DNA from: Taenia hydatigena
Lineage: Eukaryota; Platyhelminthes; Cestoda; Cyclophyllidea; Taeniidae
Reading direction: 5' to 3'
Assembly (NCBI GenBank): GCA_036345935.2
Contig: JADWOT020000005.1
Location: forward strand, 8,069,044-8,133,043
DNA: 64,000 nt
Below the pieces are notes generated by a model, which was not told where the DNA came from, ran no database searches, and saw only the letters and a list, made by a program, of their open reading frames with translations. Positions within the stretch are counted from its first letter, which is position 1; each line of letters starts with the position of its first letter. The translations under genes were made by a program, and so were the position numbers. This document shows positions 11,723 through 22,089 of the stretch, piece by piece.

Positions 11723-14700
11723 ATGGAAGCTGTACAGGAAAAGACGGCTAACGAAGGTGGAATGCTGATTCCGCCCTCAAAAGTGGACGAATATCTGGCT
11801 CAGCCGAAGCTTCCTGTGCCTCGAATCCTTTTCCAGTTAATGTTGATTGGAGGGTAATTTCTACACTTTGTTATACGTTGGTTTGCTCCTTATAGTAAGG
11901 TTTATTAGATATGCTTTTAATTGAATATTCCCAATCAACGGATGTACACCTAAATCAAGTTTAGGTTCCTTTGAACATAAGTGCTTCTAACTGCGTATCG
12001 AGGACCTTGAGTTTTCATTCCTGTAAATTACTACGAGTTCAAGAAAGGTTCCTGTAGCTATGACTTGGGAATGTTAGACCAGTGCAATTTCTTGCAAACC
12101 GAAAACATTTTTTTAACTACTTGGGCAAAAATACTGAAGAATTGATCCTAGTCAAGCCTTATTGTCCTCTTTTCTCTTTAAGGGTCTTACTTTATTCATC
12201 GTACACCATCTTGATTCATCTTTGTGAGGTCGATGGTCACGTTCCTTTCAGCAACGCAGCCGCCGTCCTTGTTATTGAAGTTGCAAAGGTTAGTTCCAAG
12301 ATACATGTGAATACTGAGCTGGCAAATATGCCATCCTGCATTGCAAATTCTTTTTCAGTAGTCGGTCAAATCAGCGGGTGTGGAAGGAGTCGCTGCACTG
12401 CTTAGATCAGTATCTATGACTATGAAATTTTTGCTCTGCCGCTTTCTCTTTACCTTGCTTTAGCTTTCCACTGAATAGTATGCAGGTTTTTCAATAGAAT
12501 GGTGACGGGAATCATTTTGTTTACAAAAAAGGACGGAAATTATCCATAGCGTTCTTTTAAGTAGGGATTGTCATTTTTCTTGAGATTCGTTTTGCTTTCA
12601 ACATCAGCTTTTTTTCTATTAACCACAAACTTACAAGCGCAGTTCAAGCAACAAAATGCGCCGCGGGGTGGATAGCATTTGCATGTAATTTTGTAGCTAC
12701 TCCTCTCCATTGGGATGTTTTTGGTGGAGGTTAAGCAGAAACAGCAGCAATCATCGGTCTCGGTGACTTACTACCTGAGCTGTTTGAGGACACGACTGCG
12801 TAAAGAGTATTCAGCCGAAGATGTTAACAACACTGGTCCCTCTGCCACAATTACAAGTCGATTCTGGCTCGTTGTACCCTTCGCCGTTCCCGCTATCTTC
12901 TACACCGTCACAAACAATCTTGGCATTGTCATCCAAATGGAAATGGATCCAGCCACCTACCAAGTACACTTCTGGTCGACCTTTTAACTAATCAGCTATT
13001 GTCACTACCATGCCCTAGCTGGGAGGCTTGAAGATACGCCGATGATTTGGCACTTTATCAGCCGCAATTACGACTTGACTACCCTCTAGTCCAACGTTAT
13101 TAAGCATTTGCCTTAGGTTGTTCAAGCGATCCTCCTATTTGTAATCTCGATCATTGTTGGTTTTGACTAAACTTGCTCTTAGGTAAGGTCTCATCAGGAT
13201 CCTTTCGCCTCTTTTTACTCTTCAACCAGCTGTTCAGTTACACTTAATTTCCCCAGCATAGGTTCTTGGAAATTTCAAGATCCTCAGTACAGCTATTCTA
13301 TTTCGACTCATCATACGAAGGTTTGTACTACTTTCTTTTCATTCGATGTAAACAATTTATGCATTTTGGCTTGTCAATATTGTAAATGCTGAAATCGATT
13401 GAGAGCTACTTGTAACAAATGTAACAATTGAAAACATTTATACCCGATGCGTATTCAAGCATCACAAGTGTTTCATTCCGCTCCTGATTAGAACGTTTAA
13501 TTTATAAGCGGTGCGAAATGACGCGATTTTCACTTGCACTTACCTTCTTTGGTACCCATTTTTTGCGTCACGTTAAATCGAAATGGAAATCAGAAATATC
13601 AGCTGGTAAATAAGAAATTCGATGAAGCCTGGGCAATTTCAAATGCTGCAAAATGGATAGAGAGAGTTCATAAAGAACTATATGCTTATATTTGCTCTTA
13701 ATTTAGGCCCTTATTCTACCGACAATGGTTCGCGTTATTTCTTCTACTCATGGCGGGCATCATCAATGGGTATGCGGCTTAAAACTAATCTCAAATACAT
13801 CGATCAATGACAGAATATTATTAGGGCTCTAGCATGTGGGAAGTGCTTAATGTGGGTTCCATGAGCAGTTCAATGGGCATAGAATGTGAGGTCAAATCAT
13901 GTTCCACCTAGCGGTTCAGATAACATCAGAAACATGTGTTCGTTTGGTACATTCTTGCTGCGTTGCACACGTTTGACAACGTTCGTCTTCCTTTGAATAG
14001 AATGGCGAATTTTGATGCATCCACCACCAACTCCTCCAGTGTACTTCATATCACTCTCAAGGGCATCGTATTGATCAGCATTTACTGCACAGTATCCGGT
14101 TTCGCCAGCGTCTACACCGAATATGTACTCAAGAAGAACGTCCGCGTGAGTCCGCATTATGAGTATTTGATATTTATAGGTAGTGATTGTTTACTGTGTT
14201 TTCCCACTTTGTATTTCCTCTAGATGAGCTTAAATGTTCAAAATGCGACTCTCTATGTATTCGGCATCGTGACCAATGGCCTCCTATACGTGTTTCAAGA
14301 ATCTGTCGCTGCGGGTAAGTTTGTTACATAAATTATGTGCATGCAAGCACCTGTACATGGAAATGCGGCACTTTAGGGAGGCGTTGTCTCTATCTCTAAT
14401 GACTATAGGTTTTGAAATCGTTCCATTACCTTTTTTTGGAATTCAGTTGCGTTCTCTATTCTTACCTCACTTCGTCATCCTGTTTTGGTGATGGAAGTAT
14501 TAGCCAATCCTACTATCGAGTCAACTTGCCATACTTTTATGGAGGAAAAAGTCATCTAAGTTTCGTTGGTGGTCAAAACTCCCGCGTTAATTTAGCGAGT
14601 TCTTGCACCACTCAATTGCTTCTGCTATGGTCGTCTTGAAATCCGCTCTAAATGATTGAAGCTAGTAGGAGGGTGCTATGACAGTCTCTCGAAGCTTCGT

Positions 14701-15149
14701 CAGGAAATCTTTCACTGATGGTAATGTGCGTTCGGCAAAGGCAAAAAAGGGTCAACGGTTGTGTCTTCTGGGTACGTACGCCCATAAAACGTCTGGGCCA
14801 AGTTGTTCCCACAGGAACTTAGAGCACTTTCATATTATGCCGCTTCAAACTTAAGCTGTGACTGAATGCTACAATCTGTTGATTGAGTTTCTTTTTTAAA
14901 GGAAGCTTTAATATATTTCGAGGATTTTCGGTTTACACGTGGATTCTGGTCGTGACGCAGGCAATTATGGGGATTTTCATAGGCTTTGTAATGAAGTACG
15001 CTAATAGTATCCTTCGCCTTTTCATAATATCGTCGGCAGTGATTGTGACAACGGCGCTTTCGGTACTCATTTTCGGACTTGTACTAAAAACGAGTTTTTT
15101 TCTATCTGCTGGACTTGTTATTTTGGCATTAATTCTCTACTACTTCTGA
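11723..15149 (+). CDS. SLC35A4-like: Golgi nucleotide-sugar/CDP-alcohol transporter, SLC35A4-like
   Basis: Eight exons keep one frame from ATG 11723 to TGA 15147-15149: 11723-11853, 12183-12288, 12697-12963, 13262-13320, 13707-13769, 14001-14145, 14224-14314 and 14902-15149. They give 1110 nt, or 369 aa. All introns are GT-AG and 78 to 587 nt long. Exon 2 carries the SLC35A signature CEVDGHVPF followed by an AVL..E.AK helix. Exon 3 ends in NNLGIVIQMEMDPATYQ and continues across the splice as VLGNFKILST, the classic conserved SLC35A stretch. Exon 6 encodes ISIYCTVSGFASVYTEYVLK, and exon 8 holds TQAIMGIFIGFVMKYANSI plus the last membrane helices. Family members are ten-helix antiporters exchanging nucleotide sugars for the nucleoside monophosphate in the Golgi membrane. 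The VDGxVPF motif looks closest to SLC35A4, which has been reported to carry CDP-ribitol. The exact substrate is an inference. The weakest donor is GTACAC at 12964. Confidence 0.9.
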
Positions 15150-15212
15150 GTCTTTCCCTTGATTTTGATTGATTTCTTTATCTATAGTGCGTGCAAGACG
15201 TCTTTTTCTCCA

Positions 15213-15218
15213 AATAAA
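15213..15218 (+). terminator. Poly(A) signal of the SLC35A4-like gene
   Basis: AATAAA lies 64 nt after the stop codon. This agrees with the short 3' UTRs usual in cestodes and supports the chosen end of the gene. Confidence 0.65.
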
Positions 15219-18200
15219 TAGGAAGGTTATTCCGCGAGATTTCTGGTTGGTTGACTGATTGATTAAACCGTAGCAAAGACGCTGTGTGCCCGGTTAAGTA
15301 TTTAAATTCCACATTCGTCTTATGGTCAATAAAGTCTAGCTGAATTGTTAGTGTAACTCCCTCATTCTATGATGAATGCCTGTGCAAGGGAATATCAGCC
15401 CTTCAAACACCAAACATTGCGTTGCCTAGTCATAGCGAATTACAAAAGTAGCACTACATCAAGGCCCGGATGCAGACTCGAAGTGGGTTGCATCTAATTT
15501 CGGTGGTTTTAATTGTCGGCCAAAGCTTCCTCAGATGGAAACATCCGCGAGCGCTTGACGGGATAGCCAGCCTAGTGGGCACTAGGGAGTTAGGGCCCTG
15601 GAATCATTAGCTACCTGTCACCAGGAGAGTAATCTAATAACTGGAGCAAAGGGTGATCCTCTCGTCATCCTTCTTTCTTTATCCTAAACGAAAGTCGAAA
15701 AGTTATAAACATTTCTTCGATTTCACTGCCCTCGTGGTCCATTAAACTGAACTTATTGATGACTGCACCAGCACCCACACTGCTTTTGGAAAGCATTAGC
15801 ATCTTCCAATTGATGATATTTTGCCCCATTCAATGCCAGATTCAGTTACTGTTTGTGGTTAGTAGGGAGCTAGTAAATTTATACGTCTTTACCGTTAAGG
15901 GATTTATTTGTCGCCATATGCTATGGACTTCAATTTCTCTGCCTTTAGAATAGCACTTTATGTTTTGTAAGTTTTTAAAAAGGTGCGAGACTTGACTGTT
16001 TTTTAGAAGTAATGAGAATAGACTACATAAAGAAAGACTAGTGCATGTGTCATCGCATAACGTTTACTTGCTTCTTGGTTTACATTATGGGCCATAATAT
16101 TAGCTAACAAGCCATTTTTTCATTTCCAGTTATAAATGTTGCCTAGCAGGGAATGTATACAAATTGCTAGGAAAAGTTCCTTCATAAAGTAACATAGTTT
16201 CGTGATGTGGTTGAGTAGGACTAAATACGGTATCAAATTCACGAAGGTATGGCAAACATAAAACAAACGTGGATCATTTTTGGCATCGTGAAGCGACTTC
16301 AATTTGTGCTCTTTAAATTGTGAATGTCTGTAAATACTGAAGAGCGTATTTAAGATTAAGTAAAATATCCGAATAATTTTTAATAATTGCTGAGAACTTT
16401 TGTTGCATTTAGAATTGCAAGTGCGCTGTCCGTTTTTAAAGCATGAGCATGTTCGTTCGAAATAAAAATGGATAAATTGAGGTAAAAGGAATGTGCAGTT
16501 ACTTAAATGCAGTTTGTCTTGCCAAAATCCTACTCATGGAATAGTATCACAGTGAAAAACTCGGCACTATTTTGGCAACTTTAAAAGGGATTTGAAAATG
16601 GTAAACAGATGTAACGAATAATAGCATCAGTGGTGCAATCGTTTCAATGTAGGCTCGATGCCGAAATATCAAAGCCAGGTCACCAATTGCTAAGTGCTAC
16701 GTCCAATTAATCGCCTAATAACACCCAACTAAGTATCAATGCATTTTGTTGATCCTGTTTGTGGAAACATTTAGGAGGAGATCTCGAAACAACGGAATGA
16801 ACATTAGAGTGCCTCCGTTCTACCCACTTGCCCCCAGTATCTGCCAGTGAGACACACGATTCCACTTGTTGACTGCCGCTTGACATGCTCGATAAGACGG
16901 AGGTGGCGACTGCCTTTGAAATCCACCATGATGGCGATACCGAGTGGTTGTGGGCACTTGAGTGCTTGGTAATCAAAGAATTGGCATTAAATGGAGCATG
17001 CTCAGGGCTCATCCGCGGTCACACCATTGCACTACACTTTACCAAATAAACACATAATCTCACAGGCCAGTTCTTTGATTGCATGGAGCATGTGCGGGAC
17101 AACGCGAGGTAAATTTCAGAACCAAGATAAGCGTGGCATGTACGTTGGATTGACTTGTGACCAAACTATTGGCGGTTGTGTGAGGAGGTATGGAGAAAGC
17201 ATCTCCAGTGCAGTTTGGTGCCGATAAGAGCGTGATAAATCTTAGAGGTTTACCAGAGGGTTATGCTTCAAATCAAAGGCAAATGTGAATAGTAACATGC
17301 AGTGGTCCATGCTTTGGATCAGAGTTCAGGTGCTGAGCAATGTGGTCCAGAGTTGCTCATGCCACCGCACTGATAGGAGTGGGGAAGAGAGCCGAGTGGA
17401 TTATCGTCACTTCTTGAATGGGAGGAGGGGGCAAAGGTTACCTTTATTTCATTGTTTGAGTTGCTATTGTGTGGATTGGGAGTAATAACAGGGGATGGCT
17501 CTACGACGTGGGTGAAGGGGTGTGTGGCAGTGTCGTTTTGAAGGAGTCTGTGCAGGCTTGCATTGATATGCGCACGAGGAATCGGTAAAGGGCTAGTATT
17601 ATCATGTTCCACATCAAAGGGAAAGTGAGATTGTGTGCATCATGTAAGTACTCGTGCCAAAACTATGGAGCACTTCACGTGACACCCAAAAGTAGGGTAG
17701 GTGCTGGATCCATTTAACTATTCGCTTGTAAGTCACCATGATGATAAAGCACTCCTTAGAGGCTCATAGTATTGTTGTAAGATTTGTTCTGGTGCCCACT
17801 TTTCAAGCCGCTATTTTTATGAGATACATTAATTTGCGATTTTCAAACAAATCACTCAGATTTCGCTTGCGAATTCAATCTGTTTCTTCAGCAAGATTAT
17901 GGTATTCCTCAGCTCTGCCATGCCTGCTTATAAGCGAGAGTCGCCACTGAAAATGGAATTCTGTTTGTTGTAAACAAACTTTGAGCATGACAGTTTATTA
18001 GCTCTCCAACCTCCGGTAGCATTATTCAACGCTTGCTCAATAATCTCCAGGGTATTTCGTGCTCTTCCTATGATCCGCAAATATTACTTGTACGCTTCTC
18101 TCGCAAGTTGCGTCTTAATTGGCGAGCTAAGCAAAGTGAGGCTGTGAATGACGAAGCATTGAATTGCCATCTCTCGGGAACCAGATCCCAATGCCACCCA

Positions 18201-20373
18201 GCCAAACAACCAATAAAAATGAGATGTCACGAGTAGTTTGGAAGGAGTGTATAATTGTTGGTTAGAAGTGGCTTGAAAAGCGACGTTGCCTGCAACTTGA
18301 GGAGAGCAACTACGGACACATTTAGTAAAACAAAATACCGATGTGTCCTCGTCATGTGCATTCAAAACTGAAATTGACGATGGTCAACCACTGCGTCCTG
18401 AGCAACAGTAGGTAGGATAACAGGCAAACCATTCAGTAATTCAAAAAAAAAGAAGTTGTACTGAAGGTAACGTTCAGTGGAATGTTGTGTATGCAATGAA
18501 TGTGATTCACACCGATAGCAGTTAGTGGAGTACTTTGGCCAAAGCCCCGGGCACCTTAACGAGTATAGCTAAAACAACTGACGAATAATGCTACCGTGGT
18601 ACTCTCAGCCTTCCCACTTGTCGTGACAAGCCAAAGTGGTGTGTGGTAGATGCATTACTAACGCAATGGAGGATTGGAGGGTCACTGGAATAGACCGAAG
18701 GCCACGCCCTAGGGCGGGCCCACAGTCCACGCTGATGCAAGGCTGCAACAAATTAAACGAGTTGGCACATGATTGTAGGTTTCTGAGTCTCAATGCCGTA
18801 CCTTAAATTTATGGCAGTCCCACCCATGATAAGAACCGTAGGATCAAAGGATCTGTCGATACCGAAATTCCAATATAACATGTGTTAGTCAGTTACGAGA
18901 GATGAATGAGACGTACTAAGCTTTACTGACATGCAAATATTCCCAAACACAGTCTGTTCTGATTGACTAATAATTTAAAGTAAAGCAATAGCTTTCGGTG
19001 TTTTTAGTGGTGTTCGATAAGTCCCGTCCAATCCTTGTAATGCAGGGCACTTCCCACTGATTGTGTCCAGATGCCCACTGTTGAGCACTGGACAAAAATG
19101 AGAACTAACCTGATAGTATTGTTTCCTCCCAAGACTCTAAGAGTTGACAATTCTAAGATTCCATCATTGACCATAATATTTGTACACAATGTATGAAGGA
19201 GCATGTGACATTGTGTGATTGTATTTGAGAGAAAAGGAAGCTATTTTACTGAGAATGTGACAGTGTCAACGTATTTGGAAATGACAATGCAATAGTGAAC
19301 GATGTCGGCATTCCATCATCCCCTTCTTTGCACAACACGACTACGGTCTCATTGAAAAAATACTCTTTGCAGCTTCAGAGAGACTCGTTTTTAAGGTATT
19401 GGGACAATATTGAGACGTGGGAATGCTATTCAAACAAGATATAGCAACATAGGCATTTCGCTCGGGTCATAGGTGCTGAAAACCATTGAATCATAAGTAT
19501 AGCACATGCAACTTGCTCCTCAGTTTGACTATGGACTTCTATCACCATTACTGTGGCAGTTCAATTGATAGATGTAGTTCAGGACAACGAGCCACTTAAT
19601 AAACTCACTCATGCTAACATGAGCTAGTCCAATGGCCATATGTTTAATCACGGGTCACTTCTCCATATGGAGACCAGAGCTGCGTAAAAGCAGAAACCCA
19701 GTGATATTCTCATGCGCACATAGTAAATTATGCTTCGGTAATTCAAGGTGGGCGCAAACATTGACTTGATGGGCAATTTGCCACTTTTCCTCGTCAATTA
19801 TTGGAAGTCGGTACTGTTGAATCACAAACTGAGGCGTAGCAGGCGCATCTGGTCTACTGGTGTGAAGTACATCTTGAAACGAGAAAGCTAAAGCCAGACC
19901 AATTGTTTTAGAACAGGAGTAGTTTGTTTCACTATTTTGCCTTCGAGGAGTCACTCAAACACTTGAAACACCATGAATTCGGACGGTGGTTAATGACGTA
20001 CTTAAAGCTGATGTCCTCTGAGTACACACTACCGAAGTTACCCTATATCGCCCAAAAGACCAAGGTACTCTGATTAGCAGATTTTTCGTCATCTACCAGA
20101 TGAGGTGATCCTATAGGTTTTATCAATTGAAAGAGAGTGTTAGACAAACAGCTGCTAAATTGCATCAATGTTGTCCTTCCCATTTCCCCAGTGGATGGAG
20201 AGGCTAGGACAATTAGCATGTTGCAGCTTTCAAGTGCTTGGGGTTAGAATTCGCGCTATGCTTGCAATCACTGTGCCACATTGAAAGAAGCTTTCCTGTT
20301 TTTACCATTATTGAGAGAGCATACAATAGCAAGTCTACAAGTAGGGCAATGAATAAACGAAAGTTTTGTGCGG
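15219..20373. other. Intergenic stretch without recognised genes
   Basis: I found no exon that I could tie to a family. Short open frames occur on both strands but overlap and lack splice or codon support. A patch around 15430-15660 is visibly richer in GC than its surroundings and may be an old mobile-element remnant, but I see no terminal repeats or coding motifs in it. Confidence 0.55.
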
Positions 20374-21060
20374 TTACGTTCGATAGTAATATATGGAGCG
20401 AATCCAGCAGCTTGCGTTTGGATGGCTTTCGAGACCAACCTCATAAATGAACCTGTTGTCAGGCGTCCTGAATGCGTAAACTCGGGGATAGATGGTATCC
20501 AGCCAGGTGCAAGGTATGCTCATTCTTGTGCAATATTTAGGCAAATAATAAAATGAACCCCGATGAAGGTAGGAGTGTTTGGGAACACAAACATTTAACC
20601 TAGAATCATAAGTTTCCTCAAGAAATTCTACTGGTGTGATAAGTGTTCGAAACAGAGTACCCTCGATGGGACGATAAGGCACGGTTCCATCATTGAAAGC
20701 CAGCAAATGCAGATCTTTATCGTCCTTTTGATAAATGTCAAGGTAAGCAGCACATTCACCCATCATCGCCTTATAGGGTTGCCAACTGTGACCTATGGGA
20801 ACTCCGTTGCGAAAGGTTATGGCACCATTAAACGAATCCCAACTCTTCGGATCCCTCCAGCTGTCGTTTCGCTGGCAGGCTAGCCCGATCTGCATGCATC
20901 CTGTCACTGGACGGAAGTCGATTATACGCATCTGATTGGCGGGTTGTGATGCTAATTCAAGAAATATTTGTTCCACGTGCGCCCATTTACTGGAGGGTAC
21001 AGCCATATCATAATCACAATCGAAGGGCATTCGTGTGTGGTACCTCAAAGATCCGAGAAG

Positions 21061-21065
21061 GGAGC
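21061..21065. other. Target-site duplication, left copy
   Basis: GGAGC directly abuts the left edge of the retrotransposon (21066) and is repeated at 25440-25444 just past its right edge. A 5-bp duplication is typical of Ty3/gypsy integrases. Confidence 0.95.
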
Positions 21066-21293
21066 TGTGGAGGGTTCCTCCTTTCCCTCCTGATCACCCT
21101 TGATAGTAGAAGTCTGTATACGCTTAGACATCTTTAATATATAAAGGGGGTGATGAATACAGCTAGACGAGATCTGGAGTTCGGGCCGAGGATGAGTCAC
21201 ACTCCAAGGAGTCTCCACGCTGCTCCGTCACGTGGTTCAGCTTGACTTCCCGCCTCTGGCCTACAAAGCGCATTTAACGAATTAAGTATTACA
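21066..21293 (-). repeat. 3' LTR of the Ty3/gypsy element (228 bp)
   Basis: The plus-strand edges are TGTGGAGGG and AGTATTACA. It equals the 5' LTR except for about six substitutions and an extra 28 bases at about 21241-21268 (starting CTTGACTTCC) that are absent from the 5' LTR. Since LTRs are identical at insertion, one copy has gained or lost that block since. Confidence 0.95.
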
Positions 21294-21315
21294 TAGCTTC
21301 CTCGTCTTTTGAGCG
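21294..21315 (-). other. Putative polypurine tract next to the 3' LTR
   Basis: In element orientation the sequence just before the 3' LTR is the purine-rich AAAAGACGAGGAAGC. This is the expected position of the plus-strand primer. Confidence 0.5.
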
Positions 21316-21333
21316 GCGTCCCCGGCGCTACCC

Positions 21334-22089
21334 CTATTGATTCGCTTTGGTTAAACCATCGGGTGGTTTGCCTTCTTCTACGATTAAATAGGCTTCGTCC
21401 TCGTAGCCGACCGGCGGAGCACCTCTGTAAGGGTGGATCTTATTGTGATGGATGGTTATTGGCTGGGTACGGAGTTCCGCATTCCGGAAGAGGTAGTTCG
21501 TAGGGGACAGGACTTTTACTACACGGAAGGGATCTTTACTCCAAGGGTGGTAAAATTTGCGATGTGTCCCAGGTGGAGGAATCGGCCGATATATTTGGAC
21601 GAGATCTCCTTCATGGTAGGCAGTGAGTCGACTGTGCTTGTCGTAGTATTTCTTTTGACGGGTATGAGACATTTGAAGGTGTCGACGGGCGAGATTAAAC
21701 GTCTTTCTTATCCCTTCTTTGAGACGTAGTACGTACTCCGGGGCGTTGTCGGTAGCCACTTCTTTGCGCGGGAGGAAGACGTCAGAGGGAACTCTCATTT
21801 CGCGGCCGGTGAGCATCTTGAACAGAGAGACACCGGTTGATGTGTGGACTGTAGCCCTATAGGCAAGAAGAGCACGTCCAAGGTTTAAATCCCAATCTTC
21901 CGTTCGTGCCTCCTTCGTGAAAGCCTTTAGTAACCCTATCAGGGTTCGGTTAGTTCTTTCCACTTGTCCATTGCCCTGAGGGTGGCCAGGTGCCGTGCGC
22001 GTCTTTGCGATTCCGAGGGACTTGCATAGTTCAGTGAAGAGTCGGCTTTCAAAATTAGGGCCTTGGTCGCTATTGACTGATTCAGACAC
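21334..22089 (-). CDS. pol: Retrotransposon integrase C-terminal part (downstream of frameshift)
   Basis: This frame holds the second catalytic Asp in NSDQGPNF and the Glu in GNGQVERTNRTL. It then has the GPY/F-like module (PWSKDPFRVVKVL, TIHHNKIHPYRG) of Ty3/gypsy integrases. It overlaps the pol frame by about 150 bases in another frame, so the two are one protein interrupted by a single-base indel. It ends 41 bases before the 3' LTR. Confidence 0.9.
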   Translation of the reverse strand: MSESVNSDQGPNFESRLFTELCKSLGIAKTRTAPGHPQGNGQVERTNRTLIGLLKAFTKEARTEDWDLNLGRALLAYRATVHTSTGVSLFKMLTGREMRVPSDVFLPRKEVATDNAPEYVLRLKEGIRKTFNLARRHLQMSHTRQKKYYDKHSRLTAYHEGDLVQIYRPIPPPGTHRKFYHPWSKDPFRVVKVLSPTNYLFRNAELRTQPITIHHNKIHPYRGAPPVGYEDEAYLIVEEGKPPDGLTKANQ

